Positions 45,726 through 53,568 of a DNA stretch of 64,000 bases are shown one piece after another. The notes beneath the pieces are model-generated. The model worked only from the letters and a program-made list of their open reading frames with translations. It was not told the DNA's origin and made no database searches. Both the position numbers and the translations under genes were made by a program. Origin of the DNA: V1-33 sp039795165 (lineage in GTDB: Bacteria > Verrucomicrobiota > Verrucomicrobiia > Verrucomicrobiales > V1-33); assembly GCA_039795165.1 (NCBI GenBank), contig JBDKER010000001.1:1-64000 (forward strand), in the 5' to 3' direction. The first letter of the stretch is position 1; the number at the start of each line of letters is the position of its first letter.

Positions 45726-45774
45726 CTGATCAGGAGATTGTGCACTTCAAGTGCCGCTCCTGATCAGATTTTTC
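45726..45774 (+). terminator. Strong Rho-independent terminator with nested hairpin
   Basis: Perfect 11-bp stem CTGATCAGGAG (45726-45736) with CTCCTGATCAG (45757-45767), followed by ATTTTTCTC. The loop itself can pair (GCACTT-c-AAGTGC, 45742-45754). It ends the small-peptide transcript. Confidence 0.9.
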
Positions 45775-45812
45775 TCTCACCCTCAACTACACATTTTTAA
45801 CACATACAAACA

Positions 45813-46619
45813 ATGAAAGTTTGTTCACTTTTTACCGGTCTGTCTTTGCTGGCGGCTTCCTCTGCTTCCGCGCAACTCGACGTGAACTTCAATGCGAATC
45901 CGCCCTACGATCCATCGCTTGAGGTATCTGGGCAGGGTGGATGGACCATCAATCCTGGGACGCCTTCGGATTTGAGTTACTTCCAACAGGTCGGGTCGGA
46001 GAACTGGGGATCGCTGGGTGGGTTGTATGCGACTCCAGCGGGGTCGAACGCGACTTTGTCCAAGCCAGTGGGTGTCCCTTTTGCCGGCAGCGGTGGTCTT
46101 CTGACGAATTTCTTCATTCAGTCGAGTGCGAATGCTCCGGCAGATCCGGGAGACATCGTGGCGGGCCGAGACACATTCGGTTTCTCTTTTCAGGGAAGTT
46201 CTCAGAGTGTGTTTGACCTTCGCTTCATTCCGGACGGGTCCGATCCTGATCTGATGAACATCTGGTGGGGATCGCCTGCCGGTGGTCAGGCGCTCACCTT
46301 CACAAATGAGGCTCTTTACGATGACTCCATGTACAGTTTGCGCATTGACTTTGCGGTGAACGGGTCGGATCTCGATTTCTTTGCAACCCTCGGTGGTACC
46401 AATTCGACCAGTTTCAGCGGAACAATCCCTGGTGCGGCTGGACTGCAATGGGACTCCTTCGACGTTGTGTGGGATCTGACGAATGCGGCCAATGGTGGAT
46501 CGAATGCGATTGTGCTTCAGGGACTCAGTGGGGTGCCGGAGCCGTCGAGCGCGATGGGATCGCTGCTGGCAGGCATGATGGGACTTTCTGTCGCCACCCG
46601 TCGCCGCCGGAGGGCCTGA
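45813..46619 (+). CDS. PEP-CTERM sorted surface protein
   Basis: 268 aa. The signal peptide (1-20, ending ASSASA) is followed by a beta-rich domain of about 220 residues without recognised catalytic motifs. The C-terminal sorting signal is complete: VPEPSS, a hydrophobic helix and an Arg cluster (TRRRRRA). Such proteins are processed by an exosortase and retained at the surface or in the matrix, usually together with exopolysaccharide. No exosortase gene is in the window. Codon use is less C-rich than in the preceding operon. A strong terminator follows at 46662. Confidence 0.85.
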   Translation: MKVCSLFTGLSLLAASSASAQLDVNFNANPPYDPSLEVSGQGGWTINPGTPSDLSYFQQVGSENWGSLGGLYATPAGSNATLSKPVGVPFAGSGGLLTNFFIQSSANAPADPGDIVAGRDTFGFSFQGSSQSVFDLRFIPDGSDPDLMNIWWGSPAGGQALTFTNEALYDDSMYSLRIDFAVNGSDLDFFATLGGTNSTSFSGTIPGAAGLQWDSFDVVWDLTNAANGGSNAIVLQGLSGVPEPSSAMGSLLAGMMGLSVATRRRRRA

Positions 46620-46661
46620 GGGAGCTTGGAACGGCTGAATTCTCCTCAGCAAGAGAATCGA

Positions 46662-46701
46662 GAGTCCAGTCAGGTTTGTCCTGACTGGGCTCGTTTCTTT
46701 T
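46662..46701 (+). terminator. Rho-independent terminator
   Basis: 13-bp stem GAGTCCAGTCAGG (46662-46674) with CCTGACTGGGCTC (46680-46692), one G-T pair, loop TTTGT, then GTTTCTTTT. It ends the PEP-CTERM gene transcript. Confidence 0.92.
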
Positions 46702-46723
46702 CCGGGGGAGGGGCCCAGAGACG

Positions 46724-48946
46724 ATGAGCGCAGGAGGAATGATGGACGAAGAAGCGAACTCGACACGGGAGTCGGTGGATGCTGCTGCTGGCGGGCTTCG
46801 CGGAGAACCGCTGCAGCGCCCGTGGCTGTTCGGGGTCTTTGGCTTGATTCTGCTGCTGATTCTGTGGGCACCGGGGGAGGTGTTCCGGACCTGGGGTGGG
46901 GGACTGGTGGCGCTGGCGGGATTGCTCATGATGGTGTTTCCGCCGACGGAGCGGATGGGGTGGCTGCGGGGAGTGCTGGCGTGTGGATTTCTGCTGGCGG
47001 CGGGACTGGCGCTGCTGCCGGCTGCGTGGTTTCCCCAGCCAGCCTGGCGGGCGGAGCTGGGGGGACTTGGCATGCCGCTTGCGCCCACGGTCACCCTGCA
47101 GCCGCTTTGGACGCAGCAGAGCTTCGCAGCGATGGCCGTCACCCTTGTGGGCGCGCTCTACATTCTCGGACAGCGGACCGATCATGGGGGACAGCATCGC
47201 GTCGCCCTCTGGTTCAGTGCAGCGGTTGCCCTTCTTGTGCTCATCAGCCAAGCGGCCCAGCACGGACGCTGGGTCATTCCATGGGACAAGGAGCCTTCAT
47301 TTGGCTTCTTTCCCAACCGCAATCACTTCGGCACGTTCATGGTCATGGGCATCATGGCGGGACTCGGTGTGGCCGTGCAGTCGGTCCGCGTGAAGCGTCC
47401 CTTCAGCGCAGCGCTTGCGATTCTCAGCGTCATTGCCATTCTTACGGGACTGGTGCGGGATCTGGGCAGCCGTGGTGGTCTGCTCCTCCTCGCGATTGCC
47501 TTCTGTGGGTGGGTCATGCTCATGGGGAACCGCTACCTTGGTCGGCGGCTTCTGGCCGCCGTCGCCCTGCTGGCAGCCGCAGGAATCATCTATGTGAGCA
47601 GTGGGCCCTCGCTGGCGCGCGACCGGCTGGCTGTCACGGCGGAACGCACCGCTGTGATCCTTGCGGACAACACCACCACGACTGGTCCCGGGGAAGGAGG
47701 GCAGGAACTGGCGTCGGTCGATGCCCGCATTCCCATCCAGAAGGATACCCTCGGGATGATCCGCGATTTTCCGATCACGGGTGTCGGAGCCGGACAATTT
47801 GGGTCGGTCTACCCACAGTACCGGAACCTGACGGCCTTCCAGAACGAAATGCGGTCCCTCCATCCCGAAAGCGACTGGCTGCTGGTGGCGGCGGAATGCG
47901 GCATGCCGGCGGCCATTCTGATGGCGTTGCTTGTCGCTGCATGCTTCTGGCCGGCTCTGCGTGGGTCGCTCCATGGTCATGCCCGGGCTCTGCGGATTGG
48001 CTGTCTGATGGGTGCTGCTACGCTCCCCATTCATGGCATCGGAGACGTCCCGGCCCATCACATCGGTCTTGCATGGGCCGCCGCCTGGCTCGTCGCCCTT
48101 AGTACGAGGTCGCACCGTGCCCACCCGCCTGGCCGCCTTGAAGCGGGCTGCTTCCGCCTTGCCGGCGTCGGCGTTGTCGCCGCCGGGGTGGCACTGGTCT
48201 GGATGGATCAGCAGGGATCCCCGACGCTTGCGCGCAGCCTTGAGAGGACGGTGGGAGAATCGGCCCGGGCGCTCTTTGCGGAAGACGCGAGGCGGCAGGA
48301 GGAAGCGGAACGCCAAGCGGCGGCGACTGCGGGCGGGGCGGGCGGAAAAGGCGAGGCCACCGCAGAGCTTCCGGCGGACCAGGCCTCAGCCCCGGAGGTG
48401 GGCCCCGACCTTCTTGAAGTTGCGCTTGCACAGGTCACGGAGGCGCAGCGGCAGGTACCCATGGCGGCGTCGCTTTATGGGATTGCCGGATCCGCTCAGG
48501 TCGTCCTCGACGAGGGCCTTGAGCCCGCCCGGAAAACCTTTCAGATTCAGCGTCGGCTCAATCCGATGGCGGTTCCGGTTCCGCTGCAGCAGGCGTCGGC
48601 GTGGGCACCTTACGTGATGAGTGAAGTCCCGGAATGCTGGGCTGAAGCCATCCGGCGGGCTGAGCTGATTGAAGGGAGGTATCCGGGTTCGGCGTGGGGA
48701 CCTGTTCCGGTTTTCGGGCGCATGATGTCGGATGCCCGCAAATGGAAAGCCTTTATTCCTGCCGTCCTTGCCACGGCCGACGCGCATCCCGGGTTGCTGG
48801 AGCAATGGGCGCGGGAGGCTGGTCCTGAGCGCATGGATGCGTGGATGCCTGCCTTCGTGAAGGGGGCACCGGACGAGGCGGCCCGTGCGCGTTTTCTTTT
48901 GCTCTGGCAGCAACAGGGTGCCAAGGGACCGCCGCAGCCACGATGA
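46724..48946 (+). CDS. O-antigen polymerase/ligase with large soluble C-terminal half
   Basis: 740 aa. ATG 46724 is used; ATG 46739/46742 with AGGAGG just upstream are alternatives. About 10-12 helices fill residues 30-480. The Wzy_C signatures are GFFPNRNHFGTFMVMGIMAG, LGSRGGLLLLAIAF and, in the periplasmic loop, FPITGVGAGQFGSVYPQY with SLHPESDWLLVAAECG. The last 230 residues are an Ala/Glu-rich linker and a helical, TPR-like domain. The combination resembles polymerases/ligases of exopolysaccharide loci in which a soluble part faces the periplasm. It may be the ligase partner of the polymerase encoded at 18285. Transcription probably starts after the 46662 terminator. Confidence 0.82.
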   Translation: MSAGGMMDEEANSTRESVDAAAGGLRGEPLQRPWLFGVFGLILLLILWAPGEVFRTWGGGLVALAGLLMMVFPPTERMGWLRGVLACGFLLAAGLALLPAAWFPQPAWRAELGGLGMPLAPTVTLQPLWTQQSFAAMAVTLVGALYILGQRTDHGGQHRVALWFSAAVALLVLISQAAQHGRWVIPWDKEPSFGFFPNRNHFGTFMVMGIMAGLGVAVQSVRVKRPFSAALAILSVIAILTGLVRDLGSRGGLLLLAIAFCGWVMLMGNRYLGRRLLAAVALLAAAGIIYVSSGPSLARDRLAVTAERTAVILADNTTTTGPGEGGQELASVDARIPIQKDTLGMIRDFPITGVGAGQFGSVYPQYRNLTAFQNEMRSLHPESDWLLVAAECGMPAAILMALLVAACFWPALRGSLHGHARALRIGCLMGAATLPIHGIGDVPAHHIGLAWAAAWLVALSTRSHRAHPPGRLEAGCFRLAGVGVVAAGVALVWMDQQGSPTLARSLERTVGESARALFAEDARRQEEAERQAAATAGGAGGKGEATAELPADQASAPEVGPDLLEVALAQVTEAQRQVPMAASLYGIAGSAQVVLDEGLEPARKTFQIQRRLNPMAVPVPLQQASAWAPYVMSEVPECWAEAIRRAELIEGRYPGSAWGPVPVFGRMMSDARKWKAFIPAVLATADAHPGLLEQWAREAGPERMDAWMPAFVKGAPDEAARARFLLLWQQQGAKGPPQPR

Positions 48947-49044
48947 AAGTGGCTGCGCTGGGAACCTGGGGAGTGCTGGCACAGCGGGCCGATCCCGCCT
49001 TTGCTTGCAGCCCCTGAGAATCTGTGCGTTATCCGTCTCATCTC

Positions 49045-50262
49045 ATGCTGAACACATCTTTCAGTCCGTGGCCGAGTTTCACTGCCGGGGAAGCCGACGC
49101 TGTCCGCAGTTGTCTGCTGTCGAACCGGGTCAATTACTGGACGGGGAACGAGAGCCGGGAATTCGAGAAGGAATTTGCGGCGTGGAGCGGTGCGCGTTTT
49201 GCCGTGGCGCTTTCCAATGGCACGCTGGCGCTGGATGTGGCGCTCAAGGCCCTGGGGATCGGGCCGGGCGACGAGGTGGTGGTGACGCCGCGGACGTTCA
49301 TTGCGAGCATTTCGTGTGTGGTCAATGCCGGTGCCACGCCGGTCTTTGCCGATGTCGAGCGGGACAGCGGGAATATTTCTGCGGAGACGATCCGGAGGGT
49401 ACTGACGCCGCGCACCCGGGCGGTCATCTGCGTGCATCTGGCGGGCTGGCCTTGTGCCATGGATGAGATCATGGCGCTGGCTGCGGAGCATGGCTGCAAG
49501 GTCATCGAAGATTGTGCGCAGGCACATGGAGCGCGCTACAAGGGGCGGCCGGTCGGCACGATTGGCCATGTGGGCGCGTGGAGTTTCTGTCAGGACAAGA
49601 TCATGACGACCGGGGGCGAGGGCGGGATGGTGACGACCAATGACGAAGCGCTGTGGCGTGCCATGTGGAGCTTCAAGGACCACGGCAAGAGCTACGAGGC
49701 TGTCTATGAGCGGTCGCATCCGCCTGGGTTCCGCTGGCTCCATGAATCGTTCGGCACGAACTGGCGGATGATGGAGATGCAGGCGGTCATTGGGCGACTG
49801 CAGCTGCAGAGGATGCCGGAATGGACCCGTGTGCGCAATGAGTACACGGAAGCGATTCTTGGGGTCTGCCGTCGGCATGCCCATGTCCGTGTCCCGGCTT
49901 TCCGCTGTGCCTCCTCCTGCGGGGATGGCTGCGCGGCCCGCAGCCAGTGTGTGCATGCCTGCTACAAGGCGTATGCCTACGTCCGCCCCGAGCGCCTCGC
50001 CGACGGCTGGAGCCGCGACCGGATCGTGGAGGCGGTCATGGCAGCCGGGGTGCCCTGCTATCAGGGATCCTGTTCCGAAGTCTATCTCGAGAAGGCCTTT
50101 GATGGGACGGGTTGGCGTCCTGCCGAGAGGCTTCCGGCGGCCCGGGAACTTGGCGAGACCAGCCTCATGTTCCTTGTCCATCCCACGCTGCGGCCCGATG
50201 AGATCGCCCGCGCCTGCGAAGTGCTCGATGACGTCCTGCGGCAGTCGGCTCGTCTGGACTAA
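49045..50262 (+). CDS. DegT/DnrJ/EryC1/StrS sugar aminotransferase
   Basis: 405 aa from ATG 49045 (GTG 49024 is also open). The start FSPWPSFTAGEADAVRSCLL and the VNYWTGNESREFEKEFA segment are typical. K185 in SFCQDKIMTTGGEGG is the PLP lysine. It would aminate a keto-sugar nucleotide, for example the 4-keto product of the 5297 dehydratase. Residues 288-306 hold five cysteines and a histidine, spaced C-x3-C-x3-C-x5-C-x-H-x-C, just before the active-site CYKAYAY strand. This is unusual for the family and could bind a metal or an Fe-S cluster. It lies 98 nt after the polymerase/ligase gene. Confidence 0.88.
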   Translation: MLNTSFSPWPSFTAGEADAVRSCLLSNRVNYWTGNESREFEKEFAAWSGARFAVALSNGTLALDVALKALGIGPGDEVVVTPRTFIASISCVVNAGATPVFADVERDSGNISAETIRRVLTPRTRAVICVHLAGWPCAMDEIMALAAEHGCKVIEDCAQAHGARYKGRPVGTIGHVGAWSFCQDKIMTTGGEGGMVTTNDEALWRAMWSFKDHGKSYEAVYERSHPPGFRWLHESFGTNWRMMEMQAVIGRLQLQRMPEWTRVRNEYTEAILGVCRRHAHVRVPAFRCASSCGDGCAARSQCVHACYKAYAYVRPERLADGWSRDRIVEAVMAAGVPCYQGSCSEVYLEKAFDGTGWRPAERLPAARELGETSLMFLVHPTLRPDEIARACEVLDDVLRQSARLD

Positions 50263-50332
50263 CGTCGGCGGTACGGAAGCGCGGACAAGGTTGGGTGTGG
50301 TTCCGGGGCGGGCGTGTCATCATGATGAAGCG

Positions 50333-51208
50333 ATGAATGTTCATCATCTCGAACTGTTCTACTATGTGGCCCGGCACGGCGGCATCAGTGCAGCGGCGCG
50401 GCAGATTCCCTATGGGATCCAGCAGCCGGCCATCAGTCTGCAGATGATGCAGCTGGAGGATGCTCTGGCGACCACTCTGTTTCACCGGCGGCCCTTTCAG
50501 CTGACGCCCACAGGCGAGACGCTCTTCCGCTTCATCGAACCATTCTTCGGTGGTCTGGGGGAAGTGGAGAGGGTGCTGCGGGGCGGGGCGGCCCCGCGGT
50601 TGCGCATCGGTTGTCCGGAAACCGTCCAGCGCGAGTACCTGCCCGCCGTGCTGCGCGCCCTGCGGAAGCGGATTCCGGGGCTGCAGTTCTCGCTCGTTTC
50701 CGGACGGCTGGAACAGATCGAACAACGCCTGCTCGCTCAGGACATCGATGTCGGTATCTCGGCACTCATCGGGAAGCGGCCCGAAGGTGTGAAGGAACAG
50801 GAATTGATCCGACTCCCCATGGCCCTGGCTGTTCCGGAGAAGAGCGGGTTTTCCGCGGCGGAGAAAATCCTTGAACGCGACCGCATTGATGTTCCGCTGG
50901 TGTCGCTTCCCGCGACCGAACCGATGTGCCGCCTGTTCCAGCAGGAACTGCGGAAGCGGAGCCTCGATTGGCCGGCCTCGCTGGAACTTGGCTCCCTTGA
51001 ACTGGTGTCGCGCTATGTGGCCGAGGGTTATGGGGTCGGTCTGACCGTCGATTCCCCAGCGCTGCATGCGGACGGGGTCCGGCTGCTTCCGCTCGCGGAT
51101 TTTCCAAAGGTTCCGTTCGGAATCATCTGGATGGGGAATCTTTCCTCCGCAGGCGATCATCTCGTGGAAGCGGCCCGTGCCGTGGCGCTCCGCATGATGG
51201 GGCAGTGA
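50333..51208 (+). CDS. LysR-family transcriptional regulator
   Basis: 291 aa from ATG 50333; a longer open frame inside the aminotransferase gene was rejected. The N-terminal winged helix runs MNVHHLELFYYVARHGGISA to RPFQLTPTGETLF. The co-inducer domain follows from about 90 with LRIGCPETVQREYLPAVLRA and a periplasmic-binding-like fold. LysR proteins usually control a neighbouring or divergent gene; here all neighbours point the same way, so the target is open. Position at the end of the polysaccharide locus makes control of that locus possible. Confidence 0.9.
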   Translation: MNVHHLELFYYVARHGGISAAARQIPYGIQQPAISLQMMQLEDALATTLFHRRPFQLTPTGETLFRFIEPFFGGLGEVERVLRGGAAPRLRIGCPETVQREYLPAVLRALRKRIPGLQFSLVSGRLEQIEQRLLAQDIDVGISALIGKRPEGVKEQELIRLPMALAVPEKSGFSAAEKILERDRIDVPLVSLPATEPMCRLFQQELRKRSLDWPASLELGSLELVSRYVAEGYGVGLTVDSPALHADGVRLLPLADFPKVPFGIIWMGNLSSAGDHLVEAARAVALRMMGQ

Positions 51209-51444
51209 CGAGGAGTGGTGCGTGTGCGTTCCGGTCTTGGGATCGAGCCTGGGCAGCAGCTTCATTTCCTGTTCCATTGCCCGGTCGAAGAGATCAGGAA
51301 CTGAATCAGTCAGCAGACAAGCCGATGGTGGGAGGGCGGAATCGTAGAGCAACTCATGACTTGCCGGATACAGATTGGGATGGAATTTCGTGATGGAGAA
51401 TAAGGCTTGTTTCCGCTTCTGGGAAATGGTACTTATGAGCATCG

Positions 51445-51466
51445 GTCGTGGTAGATTATCCACGAC
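51445..51466. promoter_or_regulatory. Inverted repeat overlapping a possible -10 region
   Basis: GTCGTGG-tagattat-CCACGAC, a perfect 7-bp pair, 32 nt before the first PDZ gene. The spacer TAGATTAT resembles a -10 box, so this could be an operator. The rest of the 289-nt gap (51209-51497) shows no gene. Confidence 0.4.
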
Positions 51467-51497
51467 GGGGCAGCATCAGAATTAACTCAGAAAAACG

Positions 51498-52346
51498 ATG
51501 AATAAAGAGATCGTCAAGCGTATTTCCCTGCAGCTGATGATGCTAGCAGTTGCTGGAAAAGTCTTCGCCGGAGAGCTTCAGGTGATTGATCTGGGTGCTG
51601 GGGCGAAGGTAGTGATCAAGGATGGAAAGGTGGAGGTCATCAATGAGCGTCCGCCTGGCGGCAAGTCTTACTCCGGTTCTCGCAGCAGCCGGAAGGCGCC
51701 TGATGGCGGTACCATCACTGATGTGACGTTCGAGCGCGATGGAAAGACGATCATGAGGACGATCCGCGTGGGATCGGATGGCAAAGTTTCCATTACTGGT
51801 GGGAATGAGGTTTTTGCGGAGAAAGGGAATGGCGAGGCTGGCAGGGAGTTGACGGGTAAAGGCTGGCTGGGCGTGCATGGGGTGCCAGTGCCCGGGCCGC
51901 TGCGGGACCGGCTCGGTCTTAAGGAGGGTGAAGGCGCGCTCCTTGATGTGTATGAAAGTGGTCCAGCGGCCGGTGCGGGTCTGCGTTCTGACGACATACT
52001 GCTGCGCTGGAACGGCAAGGCGATTGGCGGAGTGGATGGAATGAGGAAGTTGCTGGCGTCGGTACAGCCGGCGGCAACCGTTGCGTTGGAAGGGTTTCGC
52101 GGCGGCAAGCCGATGAAGTGGAAGGTTACGGTGGGAACCGTCCCAGCCGCCAAGTTTGCAGCGGGAGACGCTCCTGCACCGGGAGCCAGGATGGGAACTG
52201 ATGCTGGAGCCAAGGGTGAGGATGGCGATTTGTTCCAATCGATGCTTGCCGACCCTAACGTCCCCGAGGATGAGAAGGCGTCGATACGCAGGATGGTGGA
52301 GAAGTTGCGGCAAATGAATGGGGAGATAAAACAAGAGAAGAAGTGA
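51498..52346 (+). CDS. Secreted PDZ-domain protein, first paralogue
   Basis: 282 aa. A signal peptide (about 1-24, ending VFAG) is followed by ELQVIDLGAGAKVVIKDGKV and a TIMRTIRVGSDGKVSITG beta segment. A PDZ domain lies at about 120-215 with GWLGVHGVPVPGPLRDRLGL and AAGAGLRSDDILLRWNGK. The tail holds a conserved FQSMLADPNVPEDEKASIRR helix. No protease domain is attached. It is clearly paralogous to the protein encoded at 53569 in every part, and the two genes flank the sigma/anti-sigma pair. A periplasmic sensor or adaptor role in envelope stress is plausible but inferred. Confidence 0.75.
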   Translation: MNKEIVKRISLQLMMLAVAGKVFAGELQVIDLGAGAKVVIKDGKVEVINERPPGGKSYSGSRSSRKAPDGGTITDVTFERDGKTIMRTIRVGSDGKVSITGGNEVFAEKGNGEAGRELTGKGWLGVHGVPVPGPLRDRLGLKEGEGALLDVYESGPAAGAGLRSDDILLRWNGKAIGGVDGMRKLLASVQPAATVALEGFRGGKPMKWKVTVGTVPAAKFAAGDAPAPGARMGTDAGAKGEDGDLFQSMLADPNVPEDEKASIRRMVEKLRQMNGEIKQEKK

Positions 52347-52363
52347 CGCTCCCCGGGAGGCGG

Positions 52364-52409
52364 GGCCTTATTCCAGAATGCTTTGTTGCGCCGCAGCCGA
52401 AGGGCTCGT
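52364..52409 (+). repeat. Dispersed intergenic repeat, copy 3
   Basis: GGCCTTATTCCAGAATGCTT followed by TTGCGCCGCAGCCGAAGG, preceded by CCCCGGGAGGCGG. About 37 of 46 positions match 31541-31586, and the core matches 13728-13764 (minus). It lies directly after the first PDZ gene. The rest of the 232-nt gap has nothing else I can name. Confidence 0.6.
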
Positions 52410-52578
52410 GCGCGTCTGCGGGACGGAACTTCCCCTGAGGATGGGACGCGGGCGGTCTGGCCGGGGGGCAGCTTCCCCGGAGACTGCGGTAAATGCATTT
52501 TTCCGGAAAAGTGCTGTGTGGATTCATGGGTTGGCGGTTTGGCTCCGCTTGATGGCGTGACAACCTGATGATTTCGCT

Positions 52579-53076
52579 GTGGCAGAGCATGATGACGAAA
52601 ACCGCTGGAGGCAATGGATGGCTGCGGTTGGCGAGGTATTTCTGCTATATGCACGTCAGCGGGTTTCCGATGAGCAGGATGCGCGGGACCTTGTGCAGGA
52701 GGCCATGGTTTCGGCGTGGCGGCGCAGCGGTGGTGCCGTGCCTGACCGGGCCTTGGTGTTTGCCACGATCCGGCGCCGGGCCATTGATCTTGGCAGGTCG
52801 CGACGCAGCCGTGCGGCGCGGGAGTCGGTGGTCGCGGAGTCGGCGGAGGGATGGTTTGCGCCCGATCCTGCGCAGGGGGATACGATCCGGGTGGTGGCGG
52901 CGGCGCTTGCGCAGCTTCCGGACGCTCACCGGGAAGTGGTCACGCTGCGGATTTGGGGGGAACTGGCCTTTCCTGAGATCAGCCGGCTTACGGGCGTTCC
53001 GGTGCCGACGCTCGTGTCGCGGTACCGGGTGGCGCTTGATCGACTGCGGGAAGCTCTGGGAGAATTGCTGTCATGA
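52579..53076 (+). CDS. ECF-type RNA polymerase sigma factor
   Basis: 165 aa from GTG 52579 (ATG 52618 would cut into region 2). Sigma region 2 spans about 8-75 with ARQRVSDEQDARDLVQEAMV, and region 4 spans about 108-162 with LPDAHREVVTLRIWGELAF and PEISRLTGVPVPTLVSRYR. No region 3 or extra domains are present, so it is a minimal ECF factor. It overlaps the next gene by ATGA, the usual layout of a sigma/anti-sigma pair. Targets may include the two PDZ genes that flank it. Confidence 0.9.
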   Translation: MAEHDDENRWRQWMAAVGEVFLLYARQRVSDEQDARDLVQEAMVSAWRRSGGAVPDRALVFATIRRRAIDLGRSRRSRAARESVVAESAEGWFAPDPAQGDTIRVVAAALAQLPDAHREVVTLRIWGELAFPEISRLTGVPVPTLVSRYRVALDRLREALGELLS

Positions 53077-53489
53077 AGATGTCTGACGATGCCATGGAAG
53101 CGGCGCTGCGGAGAGTGCGGCCGGCGGCCCTGCCATTGGAATTGGCGGAGCGCATGGAGCGGCCTGCGGTGGTGCGGCGCAGGGTGGTGCCGTTTGTCGG
53201 GATTGGGCTTGCGGCGGCGGTGGCGATCGCTGCCGGTGGGCTCATCTGGCAGAGAGTCGGCCGGGGCCCGGGGGAGACTGCGGCGGCCTCACTGATTCAT
53301 GCGCGGCAGCGGACCGTGAAAGGTGTCCGGCCGCTTGGGGTGGTGGAGGATGCTGAGCGCAATCACTGGCGGCTCATGGAAGTGGCGTGGGAAGAAGAGG
53401 AAGCAGTTGTTTCCGTGACCGGTGGGACCGTGGTGCATTCCGTGCAGCCGCGGCGGGCGGTGGTACCTGTGTTCATGCCACTCGACTGA
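53073..53489 (+). CDS. Probable membrane anti-sigma factor
   Basis: 138 aa. A short charged N-terminal part (1-34) precedes one membrane helix (about 39-58, VVPFVGIGLAAAVAIAAGGL) and an extracytoplasmic tail of about 78 residues with no known fold. The ATGA overlap with the sigma gene and the single-span topology fit an anti-sigma factor, although no zinc-finger HxxxCxxC motif is visible. A secreted or anchored accessory protein is the alternative. Confidence 0.6.
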   Translation: MKMSDDAMEAALRRVRPAALPLELAERMERPAVVRRRVVPFVGIGLAAAVAIAAGGLIWQRVGRGPGETAAASLIHARQRTVKGVRPLGVVEDAERNHWRLMEVAWEEEEAVVSVTGGTVVHSVQPRRAVVPVFMPLD

Positions 53490-53568
53490 GGGAGAGGGAC
53501 AGTTTTGCTCCGCGGGCCATATTATTTCCGAGCCGACAAACCAAAAACCAACTGACAATAAGAAGCGT

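Noticed and set aside
50165..51463. 432-codon open frame antisense to the LysR gene
   Set aside because: The plus-strand frame is a clear LysR protein; the antisense frame has no recognisable motif.
52568..53086. Alternative frame over the sigma factor gene
   Set aside because: The 52579 frame carries sigma regions 2 and 4; the other frame is Arg/Gly/Ser-rich noise.
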